From contig NZ_QQTO01000019.1 in the NCBI RefSeq assembly GCF_003351345.1, positions 682,001 through 746,000 on the forward strand: 64,000 nt of DNA, given 5' to 3'. Made by a program: the position numbers and the translations under genes. Shown here in pieces: positions 17,761 to 28,017 of the stretch. Every line of letters starts with the position of its first letter. Positions within the stretch are counted from its first letter, which is position 1. Below the pieces are notes generated by a model that was not told the DNA's origin, did not search any database, and saw only the letters and a program-made list of their open reading frames with translations. This DNA is from Allobosea caraganae (GTDB taxonomy: Bacteria; Pseudomonadota; Alphaproteobacteria; Rhizobiales; Beijerinckiaceae).

Positions 17761-17964
17761 GTGAGTCGTCCCCCTGGGTCGAGAATAAGTACCTTACCCA
17801 GGGTTGTATATGCGGATAGCGGGGCTTGACCGATCTCGGCGCTAAAAGCCTCTATTGGCGTTGAGTGGTGAAATTCGATTTTGGATCAATTTGAGATGTA
17901 CTTATTCGATTCGAGATCAACCACGAGCGCACCACGTCCGAAGTGAGAACTAGCGGCTGGTTTC
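17761..17964. other. AT-rich spacer next to the ParB-domain gene
   Basis: About 200 bp of lower GC with several TTCGAT/ATCGAA-like words (TTCGATTTTGGATCAA, TTCGATTCGAGATCAA at about 17875-17920, an imperfect direct repeat). It probably contains the promoter of the ParB-domain gene. No gene is seen. Confidence 0.35.
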
Positions 17965-19053
17965 TCACCCCAACCCAAACGCCTCATGCACCGCGCTTTG
18001 CACGCCGCCGCCCATGATCGGGCCGCCGCCGGCGACGTGGATCGCGTCTCCGACTAGGGCCGCGCCCAGACCGTGGCGGGGCGTCGGCATCGGGGCGTAT
18101 TGCTCCCAGGAATCGCCCGCCGGGTCATAGGCCTCCATCTGGCCGAAGACGCGGTTGGTGCCTTCGCCGCCCATCACGAAAACCTTGCCGCGATAGAGCA
18201 CCGCGCCGTGGCCGGAGCGGGCGGTCGGTAGCGGGTTTTTGGGCGTCCATTTGTCGGTCGCCGGGTCATAGGCGTGGTGCAGGTTCGAGTTGGTGTGGAA
18301 ACTATCGACGCGGCCGCCGAGGACGTGGATCAGGCTGCCGATGACCAGCGTGCCGGTATGGTCGCGGGCCGTGGGCAGCGGGTTGCGGCTCTCCCATTTG
18401 TCGGCCTTGGGATCGTAGGTCAGGTGCCAGTCGATCGAGCGCTTGGTGTCGAAGCTGTCGCCAATGGCGCCGCCGATGACATGGAGCTTGCCGCCTAACC
18501 CCACCACGGCGGCCGAGCCGACCGGGCGGGGCAGGGGCGCGATCTCGGCCCATCTGTCTCCCGCCGGCTCCCAGGTGAAGCAGCGCGGATGCGGCTTGCG
18601 GTTCTGCTCCAGGAAGCCGCCGATGGCGTAGAGCTTTCCGTCGAGGAAGGCGACGCCGACATGGTTGGCGCCCAGCGGCAGCGGGGCTGCGTCGCGCCAG
18701 CGGTTTTCGGCCGCGACATAGACATGGTGATAGGGCCGGTCGACGCGCTGCTCGGCATAGCCGCCGACGATGTGCATCTGATCGGCATGGGCCGTCGCCC
18801 AGGCCATCTCGGAGCGCGGCATCGGCAGGGCCGGCTTCTCGCTCCAGCGGCCGGGGTTCGCGGCTTTCGGGGCGGGGGAATCGAAGACGTTCTGCGTCGC
18901 GGCCAGCGCCGGCTTCGGGATGCGGCCGGGCTCGGTCAGCCGCTCATAGGCGCCGCCATGGTGCTCGTGGCCTTGCTGCTGTGCCAGCGCTGGGGCGGCG
19001 GCGAGCGCGGCAGCGCTGGCAGCGAGGAAATGGCGGCGGTCGAGCGTGGTCAT
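17965..19053 (-). CDS. Tat-exported kelch-repeat protein
   Basis: 362 aa beta-propeller protein. The N-terminus MTTLDRRHFLAASAAALAAA is a twin-arginine signal (RRHFL), so it should be exported folded to the periplasm. Kelch repeats recur about every 50 residues, with the pattern HxVGGY/IGG...YDPxxDxWxxxxPLPxxRxxxG (for example YDPKADKWESRNPLPTARDH). A His-rich stretch (QQQGHEHHGG) follows the cleavage site. The ATG at 19053 has GGGGAGAG 5 nt upstream; longer readings of this frame run into the neighbouring gene and are spurious. The binding partner is unknown. It is divergent from an SDR gene. Confidence 0.82.
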   Translation of the reverse strand: MTTLDRRHFLAASAAALAAAPALAQQQGHEHHGGAYERLTEPGRIPKPALAATQNVFDSPAPKAANPGRWSEKPALPMPRSEMAWATAHADQMHIVGGYAEQRVDRPYHHVYVAAENRWRDAAPLPLGANHVGVAFLDGKLYAIGGFLEQNRKPHPRCFTWEPAGDRWAEIAPLPRPVGSAAVVGLGGKLHVIGGAIGDSFDTKRSIDWHLTYDPKADKWESRNPLPTARDHTGTLVIGSLIHVLGGRVDSFHTNSNLHHAYDPATDKWTPKNPLPTARSGHGAVLYRGKVFVMGGEGTNRVFGQMEAYDPAGDSWEQYAPMPTPRHGLGAALVGDAIHVAGGGPIMGGGVQSAVHEAFGLG

Positions 19054-19218
19054 GGCGTCTCTCCCCTTGGTTTCGCGCCAGATTATTGTGGCGGCGGATC
19101 GTGACAAGCGCTCCATTGGGCGCGGGCCGCCATGGCGCGAAAATCTGTTCCGTATGCAGCATACGCTGCTATGGTCGCGCGCCTTTTTGAGATCACCCAA
19201 GAAACGACGAGGACACGC

Positions 19219-19977
19219 ATGCCTGGGCACAACAAGGTCGCCATCATCACCGGAGCCGGCTCGGGCGTCGGCCGCGCCGTCGCGATCGCCTTCCTGAAGG
19301 ATGGCTACCGCACCGTCCTCGCCGGCCGCCGCGGCGACGCCCTGGAGGAGACGATCAAGCTCTCCGGCGCGCCTGCCGAGCAGGCCTTCGCCGTGCCGAC
19401 CGACGTGACCAACCACGCCTCGGTCAAGTCGCTCTTCGCCTCGACCAAGGAGAAGTTCGGCCGGCTCGACGTGCTGTTCAACAATGCCGGCGTCAATGCG
19501 CCGGGCGTGATGCTGGAAGACCTCTCGCTCGAGCAGTGGCAGGCGGTGGTCGACACCAACCTGACCGGGCCGTTCCTGTGCACGCAGGAGGCCTTCAAGC
19601 TGATGAAGGACCAGAGCCCGCGCGGCGGCCGCATCATCAATAACGGCTCGATCTCGGCCCATGCGCCGCGGCCGAACTCGGTCGCCTATACCGCGACCAA
19701 GCACGCCATCACCGGCCTGACCAAGACCGCCTCGCTCGACGGGCGGAAGTACGACATCGCCGTCGGCCAGGTCGATATCGGCAACGCGCTGACCGAGATG
19801 GCGCAGCGCATGACGCAAGGCGTTCCGCAGGCGGATGGCGAGATCAAGGTCGAGCAGGTCATGGACGTGAACCATGTCGCGACCTCGGTGCTGCACATGG
19901 CGAGCCTGCCGATCGAGGCCAACGTGCTGTTCCTGACGGTGATGGCGAGCAAGATGCCGTTCGTGGGAAGAGGGTGA
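19219..19977 (+). CDS. Short-chain dehydrogenase/reductase
   Basis: NAD(P)-dependent oxidoreductase of 252 aa. The cofactor motif TGAGSGVG is at about 10-17, NNAGVNAPG at about 90, and the catalytic Ser and YTATK further on. The ATG at 19219 has GAGG 6 nt upstream and starts just before the first beta strand. A terminator hairpin follows at 20151. The substrate is unknown; the divergent partner is the kelch protein. Confidence 0.85.
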   Translation: MPGHNKVAIITGAGSGVGRAVAIAFLKDGYRTVLAGRRGDALEETIKLSGAPAEQAFAVPTDVTNHASVKSLFASTKEKFGRLDVLFNNAGVNAPGVMLEDLSLEQWQAVVDTNLTGPFLCTQEAFKLMKDQSPRGGRIINNGSISAHAPRPNSVAYTATKHAITGLTKTASLDGRKYDIAVGQVDIGNALTEMAQRMTQGVPQADGEIKVEQVMDVNHVATSVLHMASLPIEANVLFLTVMASKMPFVGRG

Positions 19978-20001
19978 TCTGAACGGGACGACTGGCCGCC
20001 G

Positions 20002-20097
20002 CCGTCATGGTCGCCCTTGTGGCGACCACCCACGTCTTCGCCCATCGCGGGCGGCGTTCAAGACGTGGATGCTCGGGACAAGCCCGAGCATGACGGG
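20002..20097. repeat. Palindromic repeat, family A, copy 2
   Basis: Left hairpin TCGCC-CTTGT-GGCGA and right hairpin CTCGGGACAAGCCCGAG, joined by CACGTCTTCG and AGACGTGGATG. Compared with copy 1 the left stem has changed on both sides (GGG/CCC to GCC/GGC), so pairing is kept. It lies 24 nt after the SDR stop codon. Confidence 0.85.
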
Positions 20098-20150
20098 AGG
20101 GTGTTATCCCGGCCATGACGTCTTGCGCCTGCGGCGCTTTGCGTGACAGT

Positions 20151-20182
20151 GGACGCTTCCTGCCGGGAGCGTCCCTTTTTGT
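20151..20182 (+). terminator. Rho-independent terminator
   Basis: Hairpin GGACGCTTCC-TG-CCGGGAGCGTCC followed by CTTTTTGT. It lies after the SDR gene and repeat A2 and before the CDF-like gene, separating the two transcription units. Confidence 0.6.
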
Positions 20183-20208
20183 CTGTGCTCGATACGCCTC
20201 AACAGGGT

Positions 20209-20246
20209 GAAGACGTGGATGGTCGGGACAAGCCCGACCATGACGG
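20209..20246. repeat. Half-copy of palindromic repeat family A (copy 3)
   Basis: Only the right half is present: GAAGACGTGGATG followed by the hairpin GTCGGGACAAGCCCGAC and CATGACGG. It ends 4 nt before the GTG chosen for the CDF-like gene, and the open frame continues upstream through it, so the repeat replaces the usual upstream region of that gene. Confidence 0.75.
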
Positions 20247-20250
20247 CGTT

Positions 20251-20892
20251 GTGGGCGAGCCTGGCCATGCCGCCTTCGTCGATGTTGCCGTGGCGCGGGC
20301 CTACCGGCTGACGATCTGGGGCATTGCGCTCGGCATCTTCGTCTTCGCCGGCAATGTCGTGCTCTGGGCGCTCGCCGTCGGCAACAACCAGCTCTTCAAG
20401 GACGGCGTCGACTGGGTCTACGACGTCGCGCTCTATGGCATCGCCGCTTTGGTCTTCGGCCGCGACGAGCGGGCCGAGCGCTGGGCCGCGCTGGCGATCG
20501 GCGGCGTCATGGCGGTGGCGGGCTTCCACACGCTTTACGACCTCTGGGACAAGATCATGCGGCCGCGGCCGATCGAGCTCTGGGCGCTGGAGTTCTCGGC
20601 GGCGAGCGCCATCGTCATCGCCGTCCTGATCGTCGGGCTGCTCTGGCGCTTCCGGCGCGAGGACAATCCGGTCATCAAGGCGACCTGGCTGTCGAGCCGC
20701 AACGACGTGATCTCGACCACCGGCTTCGCGCTGGTGGGGCTGGTGGCGCGGGTGCTGCCGGTGCGCTGGCCGGAGTACTTCTTCGATGTCGTCGTTGCCT
20801 GCATCTGCTTCCAGGCGACCTGGGCGATCTGGAAAGCCGCGCGGCCGGATGTGCACAACAAGGCGGCGACAGATGCGGCGGGCGGGCTATAA
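20251..20892 (+). CDS. Degenerate CDF-like (cation efflux) membrane protein
   Basis: 213 aa protein with about six hydrophobic segments arranged like the membrane domain of cation diffusion facilitators. The TM2-equivalent carries KDGVDWVYD, close to the CDF metal-site pattern; the TM5-equivalent reads WLSSRNDVIST, with the Asp kept but the usual His of HxxxD replaced by Ser. The C-terminal cytoplasmic domain is missing. The open frame extends to 20143, but its first 36 codons cross a terminator and a repeat, so the GTG at 20251 is more likely the start, though it has no good ribosome binding site. Substrate unknown; it precedes the carboxylase alpha gene by 28 bp. Confidence 0.6.
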   Translation: MGEPGHAAFVDVAVARAYRLTIWGIALGIFVFAGNVVLWALAVGNNQLFKDGVDWVYDVALYGIAALVFGRDERAERWAALAIGGVMAVAGFHTLYDLWDKIMRPRPIELWALEFSAASAIVIAVLIVGLLWRFRREDNPVIKATWLSSRNDVISTTGFALVGLVARVLPVRWPEYFFDVVVACICFQATWAIWKAARPDVHNKAATDAAGGL

Positions 20893-20920
20893 AGGCGGCA
20901 CCCGTTCGAGGATGCGCTTC

Positions 20921-22906
<1,986 letters not shown>

Positions 22907-22917
22907 GCTTTGCCTCA

Positions 22918-23013
22918 CCCGTCCTGGGCGGGCTTGTCCCGACCATCCACGTCTTCGTCGATGAAGCGTGCGCAGCAAGACGTGGATGCTCGGCACAAGG
23001 CCGAGCATGACGG
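22918..23013. repeat. Palindromic repeat, family A, copy 4
   Basis: Left hairpin GCGGG-CTTGT-CCCGA, right hairpin CTCGGCACAAGGCCGAG, joined by ATCCACGTCTTCG and AAGACGTGGAT. The right stem has changed GGG/CCC to GGC/GCC compared with copies 1 and 2, again keeping pairing. It separates the convergent liuD and APH-like genes and touches the latter's stop codon. Confidence 0.85.
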
Positions 23014-23859
23014 CTAGAGGTTGTCCAACGCCCTTATCGCCCGTTCCGCAATCGCGAGATTGATCCCCGCCAGCGGGTCGTCGTCACCGAGGAACCAGCT
23101 CGCCGAGAGTCCGCACCAGGCGAGGATCCAGTTCAGCAAGCGGCGTCGCTCCAGGCCGGACTTTTCCAGCACGATCTCCAGCCGCCGCTCGAAGCGGCCG
23201 GGGACGATAGCGACCGGCGGCTTCGGGTCGGCGAGGTCGGGGTCGCAGAACAGGATCGTGTATTCGAAGGCGCGGTCGCCGATCACGCATTTCGGGTCGA
23301 TCGCGAGCCAGCCGCGCTCCTCGAAATCGAGTACGTTGTCATGGTGCAGGTCGGCGTGGAGCGGCACGATCTCCCGCTGCGCCGACAGCAGTTCGGACGC
23401 CGCGGCGGCCGAGCGCGCCAGGAGGCCGCCCTGCTTCGCCGCCATCGGGAAGAGCTCCCTGAACCAGGTGTCGAGCGGGATGAGGCCGGCGGGCACTGGC
23501 CCTCGCGGCTTCTGCAGGCCGGCGATGGCGTCGCACAGGATCGCCGTCGCCTCGTCGTCGGCGCCGTTGCGCGCCATGTCGGAGAGCGAGCGCCTGCCCA
23601 TGGCGCGCTCGATCAGCATGGCCTCGCCGCTCTCGGTGCGCGCGAGCAGGCGCGCGGCACCGTCACCGTTCCAGTATTCGAGCGGCAGGTAGCCGCGGCG
23701 CTCATCCTCCACGCCGGCCAGTTTCAGCATCGCCGGCGTCTCGCCGTGCAGGACCGGCAGGAGGCGGCTGCTATGGGTGACGATCGGCTCGCCATCGGGC
23801 ACGAGGCCCCAGCGCGAGAGATGGGGCTCGAACCCGCTTTCGATCTCGGCAGTGCTCAA
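23014..23859 (-). CDS. Aminoglycoside 6-phosphotransferase-like kinase (APH(6)/StrB family)
   Basis: Protein-kinase-fold small-molecule kinase of 281 aa. The catalytic loop HADLHHDNVL (about 187-196) and the Mg-binding AIDPKCVIGDRAFEY (about 206-220) are those of the APH(6)/hydroxyurea kinase family. The N-lobe is shorter than in classical APHs. The TTG at 23859 overlaps the TGA of the upstream SDR (TTGA), suggesting coupled translation. Chromosomal members of this family need not confer resistance; the pairing with an SDR suggests a metabolic substrate. Resistance would have to be tested. Confidence 0.75.
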   Translation of the reverse strand: MSTAEIESGFEPHLSRWGLVPDGEPIVTHSSRLLPVLHGETPAMLKLAGVEDERRGYLPLEYWNGDGAARLLARTESGEAMLIERAMGRRSLSDMARNGADDEATAILCDAIAGLQKPRGPVPAGLIPLDTWFRELFPMAAKQGGLLARSAAAASELLSAQREIVPLHADLHHDNVLDFEERGWLAIDPKCVIGDRAFEYTILFCDPDLADPKPPVAIVPGRFERRLEIVLEKSGLERRRLLNWILAWCGLSASWFLGDDDPLAGINLAIAERAIRALDNL

Positions 23860-24638
23860 GACATCTGCGCGCGGCTGCGGCCGATCAGCGGGAATTGCTC
23901 GGCCTCGTAGATCTGGCCAGTGACCGGGGCGCTGTCCTCGGAAAGCCAGAAGGCGGTGTGGGCGGCGATCTCCTCGGGCTGCATCAGCCGGCCGGTCGGC
24001 GCGAAAATGGGTGAGACCTCCTTCTCCCAGCCGGGCTTGCGGCCCTCGCGCTGCTGCGTCGCGTCCTCGTTGGCGGTGAAGGTCCAGCCGACATTGAGGC
24101 AATTGACGCGGATGCGCTCGGTGCCGAGCGCGTCGGCGAGGTTGCGGGTCATCGTGGTCAGCGCGCCCTTCGACATCGAGTAGACGGTGAGGTCGGCCTG
24201 GCCGCAGAGCGCGTTGATCGAGCCGACGCTGACGATGGCGCCGCCTGACTTCTGCAGGCGGAAGGCCTGGATCGCGGCTTCCGCGCAAAGCAGCGGGGCG
24301 CGGGTGTTGATCGCGAAGACATGGTCGAAGAAGGCGGCCGTCGTGGTGCCGATCGCGCCGCGCGGATAGATGCCGGCATTGTTGACGAGGCCGTCGATGC
24401 GGCCGAAGGCTTTTACGGTCGCGTCGACCAGCGCGTGCGCGGTCGCGGGCTCGATGAGGTCACCGGTGGCGCCGACCGTCGCCGCGCCGAGCTTGGCGAC
24501 GGCGGCGTCGACCTCGGCCTGGTCTCGGCCATGCACCAGCACCTTGGCGCCCTCCGCGACCAGCCGCTCGGCCATCGCATAGCCGATGCCGATCGAGCTG
24601 CCGGTGACGAGAATGGCCTTGCCTGCAAGTCCGCGCAT
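23856..24638 (-). CDS. Short-chain dehydrogenase/reductase coupled to an APH-like kinase
   Basis: 260 aa NAD(P)-dependent SDR: TGSSIGIG (about 12-19), LVNNAGIYPRG (about 84-94), catalytic Ser of VGSINALCG and YSMSK. The C-terminal WLSEDSAPVTGQIYEAEQF is the usual SDR tail. The stop codon overlaps the TTG start of the APH-like gene, so the two are likely made together. Substrate unknown. Confidence 0.87.
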   Translation of the reverse strand: MRGLAGKAILVTGSSIGIGYAMAERLVAEGAKVLVHGRDQAEVDAAVAKLGAATVGATGDLIEPATAHALVDATVKAFGRIDGLVNNAGIYPRGAIGTTTAAFFDHVFAINTRAPLLCAEAAIQAFRLQKSGGAIVSVGSINALCGQADLTVYSMSKGALTTMTRNLADALGTERIRVNCLNVGWTFTANEDATQQREGRKPGWEKEVSPIFAPTGRLMQPEEIAAHTAFWLSEDSAPVTGQIYEAEQFPLIGRSRAQMS

Positions 24639-24687
24639 CGATGTTCCTCCGTATCCCTGGTTGCCTTACTAGCCTGCGGACCTTCCG

Positions 24688-24779
24688 CCGTCATGCTCGC
24701 CCTTGTGGCGAGCATCCACGCCTTGCGCGGCGGATGACGGGGAAGACGTGGATGGCCGGGACAAGCCCGGCCATGACGG
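24688..24779. repeat. Palindromic repeat, family A, copy 5
   Basis: Left hairpin CTCGCC-CTTGT-GGCGAG and right hairpin GGCCGGGACAAGCCCGGCC, with CATCCACG and CGTGGATG pairing in between. Both stems differ from copy 1 at paired positions. It lies upstream of the SDR-APH operon and of the divergent DUF1489 gene. Confidence 0.85.
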
Positions 24780-24895
24780 AAAGGGCCACAGCACGCGCGG
24801 GATGGCAGCCCTGCATCCCTGAACTGCACCCCTGCATCTGTGGAGAAACACCGCGGGTGCTGGCCCTATTCGCTCCGCCGCACTAGATTGCCGCC

Positions 24896-25333
24896 ATGCC
24901 GTTGCATCTGCTCAAACTCTGCGTCGGGGCCGAGTCGATCCGCGATCTGGAAGAGTGGATCGAGGAGAACATGCTGCTCAAGCGCCGGCTCGGCCGGCCG
25001 GAGGAGCAGACCCATACGACGCGCATGGTGCCCAAGCGCATCGACGAACTGGTCGATGGCGGCTCGCTCTATTGGGTGATCAAGGGCCAGGTCTCGGCCC
25101 GCCAGTGCCTGACCGAAGTCCGGCCCTTCACCGATAATGACGGCATCGGCCGCTGCCATCTCGTGCTTGATCCGGTCGTCGTGCCGGTCGAGCCGCGTCC
25201 GAACCGGCCGTTCCAGGGCTGGCGCTACCTCACCGCCAAGGACGCGCCGCGCGATATCGGGCGCGACAGCGGCGATCTCGGCGAGATGCCGGAGGAGATG
25301 CGGCGGGAGCTGGCGGGGCTGGGGTTGCTGTAG
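24896..25333 (+). CDS. DUF1489 family protein
   Basis: 145 aa conserved alphaproteobacterial protein of unknown function. It begins MPLHLLKLCVG with the WIEE segment shortly after, contains GSLYWVIKGQVSARQCLTEV in the centre and GWRYLTAKDAPRD near the end, which is the DUF1489 pattern as I know it. No signal peptide or membrane segment, so cytosolic. It appears to be transcribed alone. Confidence 0.78.
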   Translation: MPLHLLKLCVGAESIRDLEEWIEENMLLKRRLGRPEEQTHTTRMVPKRIDELVDGGSLYWVIKGQVSARQCLTEVRPFTDNDGIGRCHLVLDPVVVPVEPRPNRPFQGWRYLTAKDAPRDIGRDSGDLGEMPEEMRRELAGLGLL

Positions 25334-25513
25334 GGCTTCCTGTCGAAGGGCGGGCCTGCTTACAACCCGTTGCGGACCTTTGGCCGGAGGACTGCGTCAT
25401 CGCTTGACCGATTCTCGCGCACCAGCATAGGATCGCCTCGTTGCTGTAGGGCGCATCGGCCGACAAGCCGGAGGGGCATTGCCCGCCTACGACACCTCAA
25501 CCGTAGTGCGCCC

Positions 25514-26155
25514 ATGTCCAATATCGAGAACCTTCGAAAGCAAGCCAAGCTTTACCTGCGCTGGCATCGTGAGGGGTATTTCCCGGTCGCGGCCCAGATC
25601 AGGTCGCTCCTGGCTCGCTATGGCGGCCTCACCGACAGGCAGGTTCTGGCGGCGCCGTTCAAGCTCAGCGATGCTCAGGAGCTCGTCGCCAGGAAATCGG
25701 GGTTTGAGAGTTGGCCGGCGCTGATCAAAGGACTGCAATCCATGTCAGCACTAGCAACATCCTCCTTGGCCACCTCTGTCATCGTTGCCGCCGAGCCGCA
25801 GCTCTTCGTTTCGGATCTGGAGGCCGCCCGCGCCTTCTACGAAGGCAAGCTCGGCTTCCAGCTTGCGTTTTCCTATGGGGAGCCGGCATTCTACGCTCAG
25901 ATGGTTCGCGATGGAGCGCGGTTGAACCTGCGCCGCGTCCAAGGACCGGTCTTCGACGCAAGCTTTCGAGCCAGGGAGCCCGACGCATTGTCGGCGACCC
26001 TCACCCTGGATGACGCGAAGCCGCTGTTCCTGGAGCTCCAGGCGGCAGGGGTAACGTTTCACCAGACCCTGCGAACCGAACCCTGGGGCGCCCGCACCTT
26101 TATAGTACAGGACCCGGACGGGAACCTGATCCTGTTCGCAGGCCGTACCGGCTAG
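25514..26155 (+). CDS. VOC-superfamily protein with N-terminal helical leader domain
   Basis: 213 aa fusion. Residues 1-70 (NLRKQAKLYLRWHREGYF ... LSDAQELVARKSGFESWPAL) match the helical leader often found before ankyrin repeats or VOC domains in bacteria. Residues about 88-213 form a glyoxalase/bleomycin-resistance (VOC) domain: LFVSDLEAARAFYEGKLGFQ at the start and TFIVQDPDGNLILFAGR at the end. The function is unknown; related proteins are annotated as glyoxalases or resistance proteins. The ATG at 25514 begins the leader; the frame upstream looks non-coding. A strong terminator follows. Confidence 0.78.
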   Translation: MSNIENLRKQAKLYLRWHREGYFPVAAQIRSLLARYGGLTDRQVLAAPFKLSDAQELVARKSGFESWPALIKGLQSMSALATSSLATSVIVAAEPQLFVSDLEAARAFYEGKLGFQLAFSYGEPAFYAQMVRDGARLNLRRVQGPVFDASFRAREPDALSATLTLDDAKPLFLELQAAGVTFHQTLRTEPWGARTFIVQDPDGNLILFAGRTG

Positions 26156-26174
26156 CTCAATCAACGTGAAAGGG

Positions 26175-26206
26175 AGCCGACGTTTGCTGAACAGCGAACG
26201 TCGGCT
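26175..26206. terminator. Bidirectional terminator between VOC gene and panC
   Basis: AGCCGACGTTTGCTG and CAGCGAACGTCGGCT form a 15-bp stem with one mismatch and a 2-nt loop. It lies between two convergent stop codons (26155 and 26230) and can serve both genes. Confidence 0.7.
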
Positions 26207-26229
26207 TTCCACCCTAAGCGGACCGCGCC

Positions 26230-27078
26230 TCACACCGCGATATTGTCGATCAACCTCGTCCCACCCAATCGCGCGGCGAGCAGCAGCCGGATCGGCCCAT
26301 CGGCCAGCGAGGTCACCGGCGCCAGCGATTCCGCGTGGCGCGCCTCCAGGTAGTCCAGCTCGAAACCGGCGCTGACGATCTCGCTCTGCGCCTCGCTCAC
26401 GGCGCGGAACAGGTCGTCGCGGTTGCGGATGCGCGTGGCGAGCGCCTGCATCGCCCGGTGCAGCACCGGTGCCCGCTCCCGCTCCTCAATCGAGAGGTAG
26501 CGGTTGCGCGAGGACATGGCGAGGCCGTCGGCTTCGCGGATCGTCGCCAGCGGCACAATCTCGATGCCGAGGTCGAGGTCATCAGCCATGCGGGTGACGA
26601 CCTTGAGCTGCTGGTAGTCCTTCTCGCCGAAGACGGCGTAGTCGGCGCGGCTCTGGGTGAAGAGCTTGCAGCAAACCGTTGCCACGCCTTCGAAATGCGT
26701 CGGCCGGAAGCGATCCTCCAGCCCGGCTGCGGCAGGACCGAGCAGCAGGACGCGGGTGGCGTAGCCGGGCGGGTACATCGCCTCGACCGGCGGGAAGAAG
26801 ATCGCATCGGTGCCGGCCTCTTCCAGCATGGCGCGGTCGGTGTCGAAGGTGCGCGGGTACTTCTTGAAGTCCTCGTGCGGGGCGAATTGCGTCGGGTTGA
26901 CGAAGATCGAGACGACCGTGCGCCGCGCGTGCTTCTGGCCTTCCTTGACCAGCGCGATATGGCCGGAATGCAGCGCGCCCATGGTCGGCACCAGCGCGAC
27001 CTTCTCGCCGGCCGCATGCCAACCCGCGACGGCGGCCCGCAGGCTCGCCACCGTCTCCACCACAGCGATTTCAGTCAT
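26230..27078 (-). CDS. panC: Pantothenate synthetase PanC
   Basis: Joins pantoate and beta-alanine with ATP to make pantothenate, the coenzyme A precursor. The 282 aa protein has the nucleotidyltransferase signature PTMGALHSGHIALV (HxGH), GEKDYQQLKVV (KMSKS-equivalent region upstream) and MSSRNRYLS. A GGGGA Shine-Dalgarno sequence precedes the ATG. panB is not in the window. A family F repeat lies just upstream. Confidence 0.93.
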   Translation of the reverse strand: MTEIAVVETVASLRAAVAGWHAAGEKVALVPTMGALHSGHIALVKEGQKHARRTVVSIFVNPTQFAPHEDFKKYPRTFDTDRAMLEEAGTDAIFFPPVEAMYPPGYATRVLLLGPAAAGLEDRFRPTHFEGVATVCCKLFTQSRADYAVFGEKDYQQLKVVTRMADDLDLGIEIVPLATIREADGLAMSSRNRYLSIEERERAPVLHRAMQALATRIRNRDDLFRAVSEAQSEIVSAGFELDYLEARHAESLAPVTSLADGPIRLLLAARLGGTRLIDNIAV

Positions 27079-27095
27079 TCGGCGTTTCCCCTAGA

Positions 27096-27139
27096 GCTTG
27101 ATGCCGAAAAGTGGGAACCGGTTTTCGGCAGCATGCTCC
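27096..27139. repeat. Palindromic repeat, family F, copy 1
   Basis: GCTTGATGCCGAAAA-GTGGGAACC-GGTTTTCGGCAGCATGCTC: the arms GCCGAAAA and TTTTCGGC pair perfectly. A near-identical copy is at 49269-49310. This type of element is common between genes in Rhizobiales genomes. Confidence 0.85.
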
Positions 27140-27255
27140 AATTTATTGATGAGAGGCGGATTCAGGCTTCAAGGTCGTGGACGGGTAGCAAATGCCTGGG
27201 CGATCGCCAATATCAGTCTGGGATTCGGATGATGCATCCGAACTGCGGGAGCCCG

Positions 27256-28017
27256 ATGACGCGAGAGACCAACAAGGCCGTTGGCAAGGGATCGGCGGTT
27301 GGCAAGGCCGCTGAGAGCCTGCCGCAGGCGGGTAGCTCGGCGCCGGGCGAGATCGACCGCTTCCTCGGTGCGGCCAGGCAGCTTGCGCCGCTGGCGACCG
27401 GGCAGGCGGGGCGGCTCGTCTTCGCGCTCGACGCCACGATGAGCCGGCAGCCGACCTGGGACCTTGCCTGCTCGCTGCAGGCGCGCATGTTCGAGGTCGC
27501 GGCCCAGAGCGGCGGGCTCGCGGTGCAGCTGGTCTATTTCCGCGGCTTCGCCGAGTGCCGCTCGTCCGGCTGGGTCGGCGAGCCGCAGCGGCTGACCGGG
27601 CTGATGACGCGCATCGCCTGCGAGGGCGGCCAGACCCAGATCGCGCGCGTGCTCAGGCATGTCCGCGACGAGGCGAGGGCCGTGCCGATCCGCGCCTTCG
27701 TCTTCGTCGGCGATGCGATGGAGGAGGATGTCGATGCGCTGGCGGCGCTGGCCGGCGAGCTCGGCCTGCGCGGCATTCGCGGCTTCCTGTTCCAGGAGGG
27801 GCACGAGCCGGCGGCGAGCGCCGCCTTCGCCACGATGGCGCGGCTGACGGGCGGGGCGCATGCGCGCTTCGACGTCAACGCGCCGAACTCGCTGCTCGAC
27901 CTGCTGCGCGGTGCAGCCGCCTATGCTGCCGGCGGCCGCGAGGCGATGCTCAAGCTGGCCGGGGCCAGCCCGGCGGTGAAGGGCCTGCTGACCGCCATGG
28001 AGGGAGGGCGCCGGTGA
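27256..28017 (+). CDS. VWA-domain protein coupled to a DnaJ protein
   Basis: 253 aa cytosolic protein with a von Willebrand A-like fold: RLVFALDATMSRQPTW carries the metal-site pattern DxTxS, and VPIRAFVFVGDAMEED corresponds to the central strand with the later metal-site Asp. VWA domains usually mediate metal-dependent protein contacts. The ATG at 27256 has GGGAG 4 nt upstream; ATG 27229 is an alternative. Its stop overlaps the GTG of the membrane DnaJ gene (GTGA), so the pair probably works together. The function is unknown. Confidence 0.68.
   Translation: MTRETNKAVGKGSAVGKAAESLPQAGSSAPGEIDRFLGAARQLAPLATGQAGRLVFALDATMSRQPTWDLACSLQARMFEVAAQSGGLAVQLVYFRGFAECRSSGWVGEPQRLTGLMTRIACEGGQTQIARVLRHVRDEARAVPIRAFVFVGDAMEEDVDALAALAGELGLRGIRGFLFQEGHEPAASAAFATMARLTGGAHARFDVNAPNSLLDLLRGAAAYAAGGREAMLKLAGASPAVKGLLTAMEGGRR

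Noticed and set aside
19054-19896. N-terminal extension of the kelch protein to 643 aa
   Set aside because: It lies antisense to the SDR gene. The Tat signal with a good ribosome binding site at 19053 marks the real start.
20143-20250. Upstream extension of the CDF-like gene to an ATG at 20143
   Set aside because: The extra 36 codons are made of a terminator hairpin and half a family A repeat; no transporter N-terminus looks like this.
24641-24886. 81-codon plus-strand frame between SDR and DUF1489
   Set aside because: Most of it is translated family A repeat.
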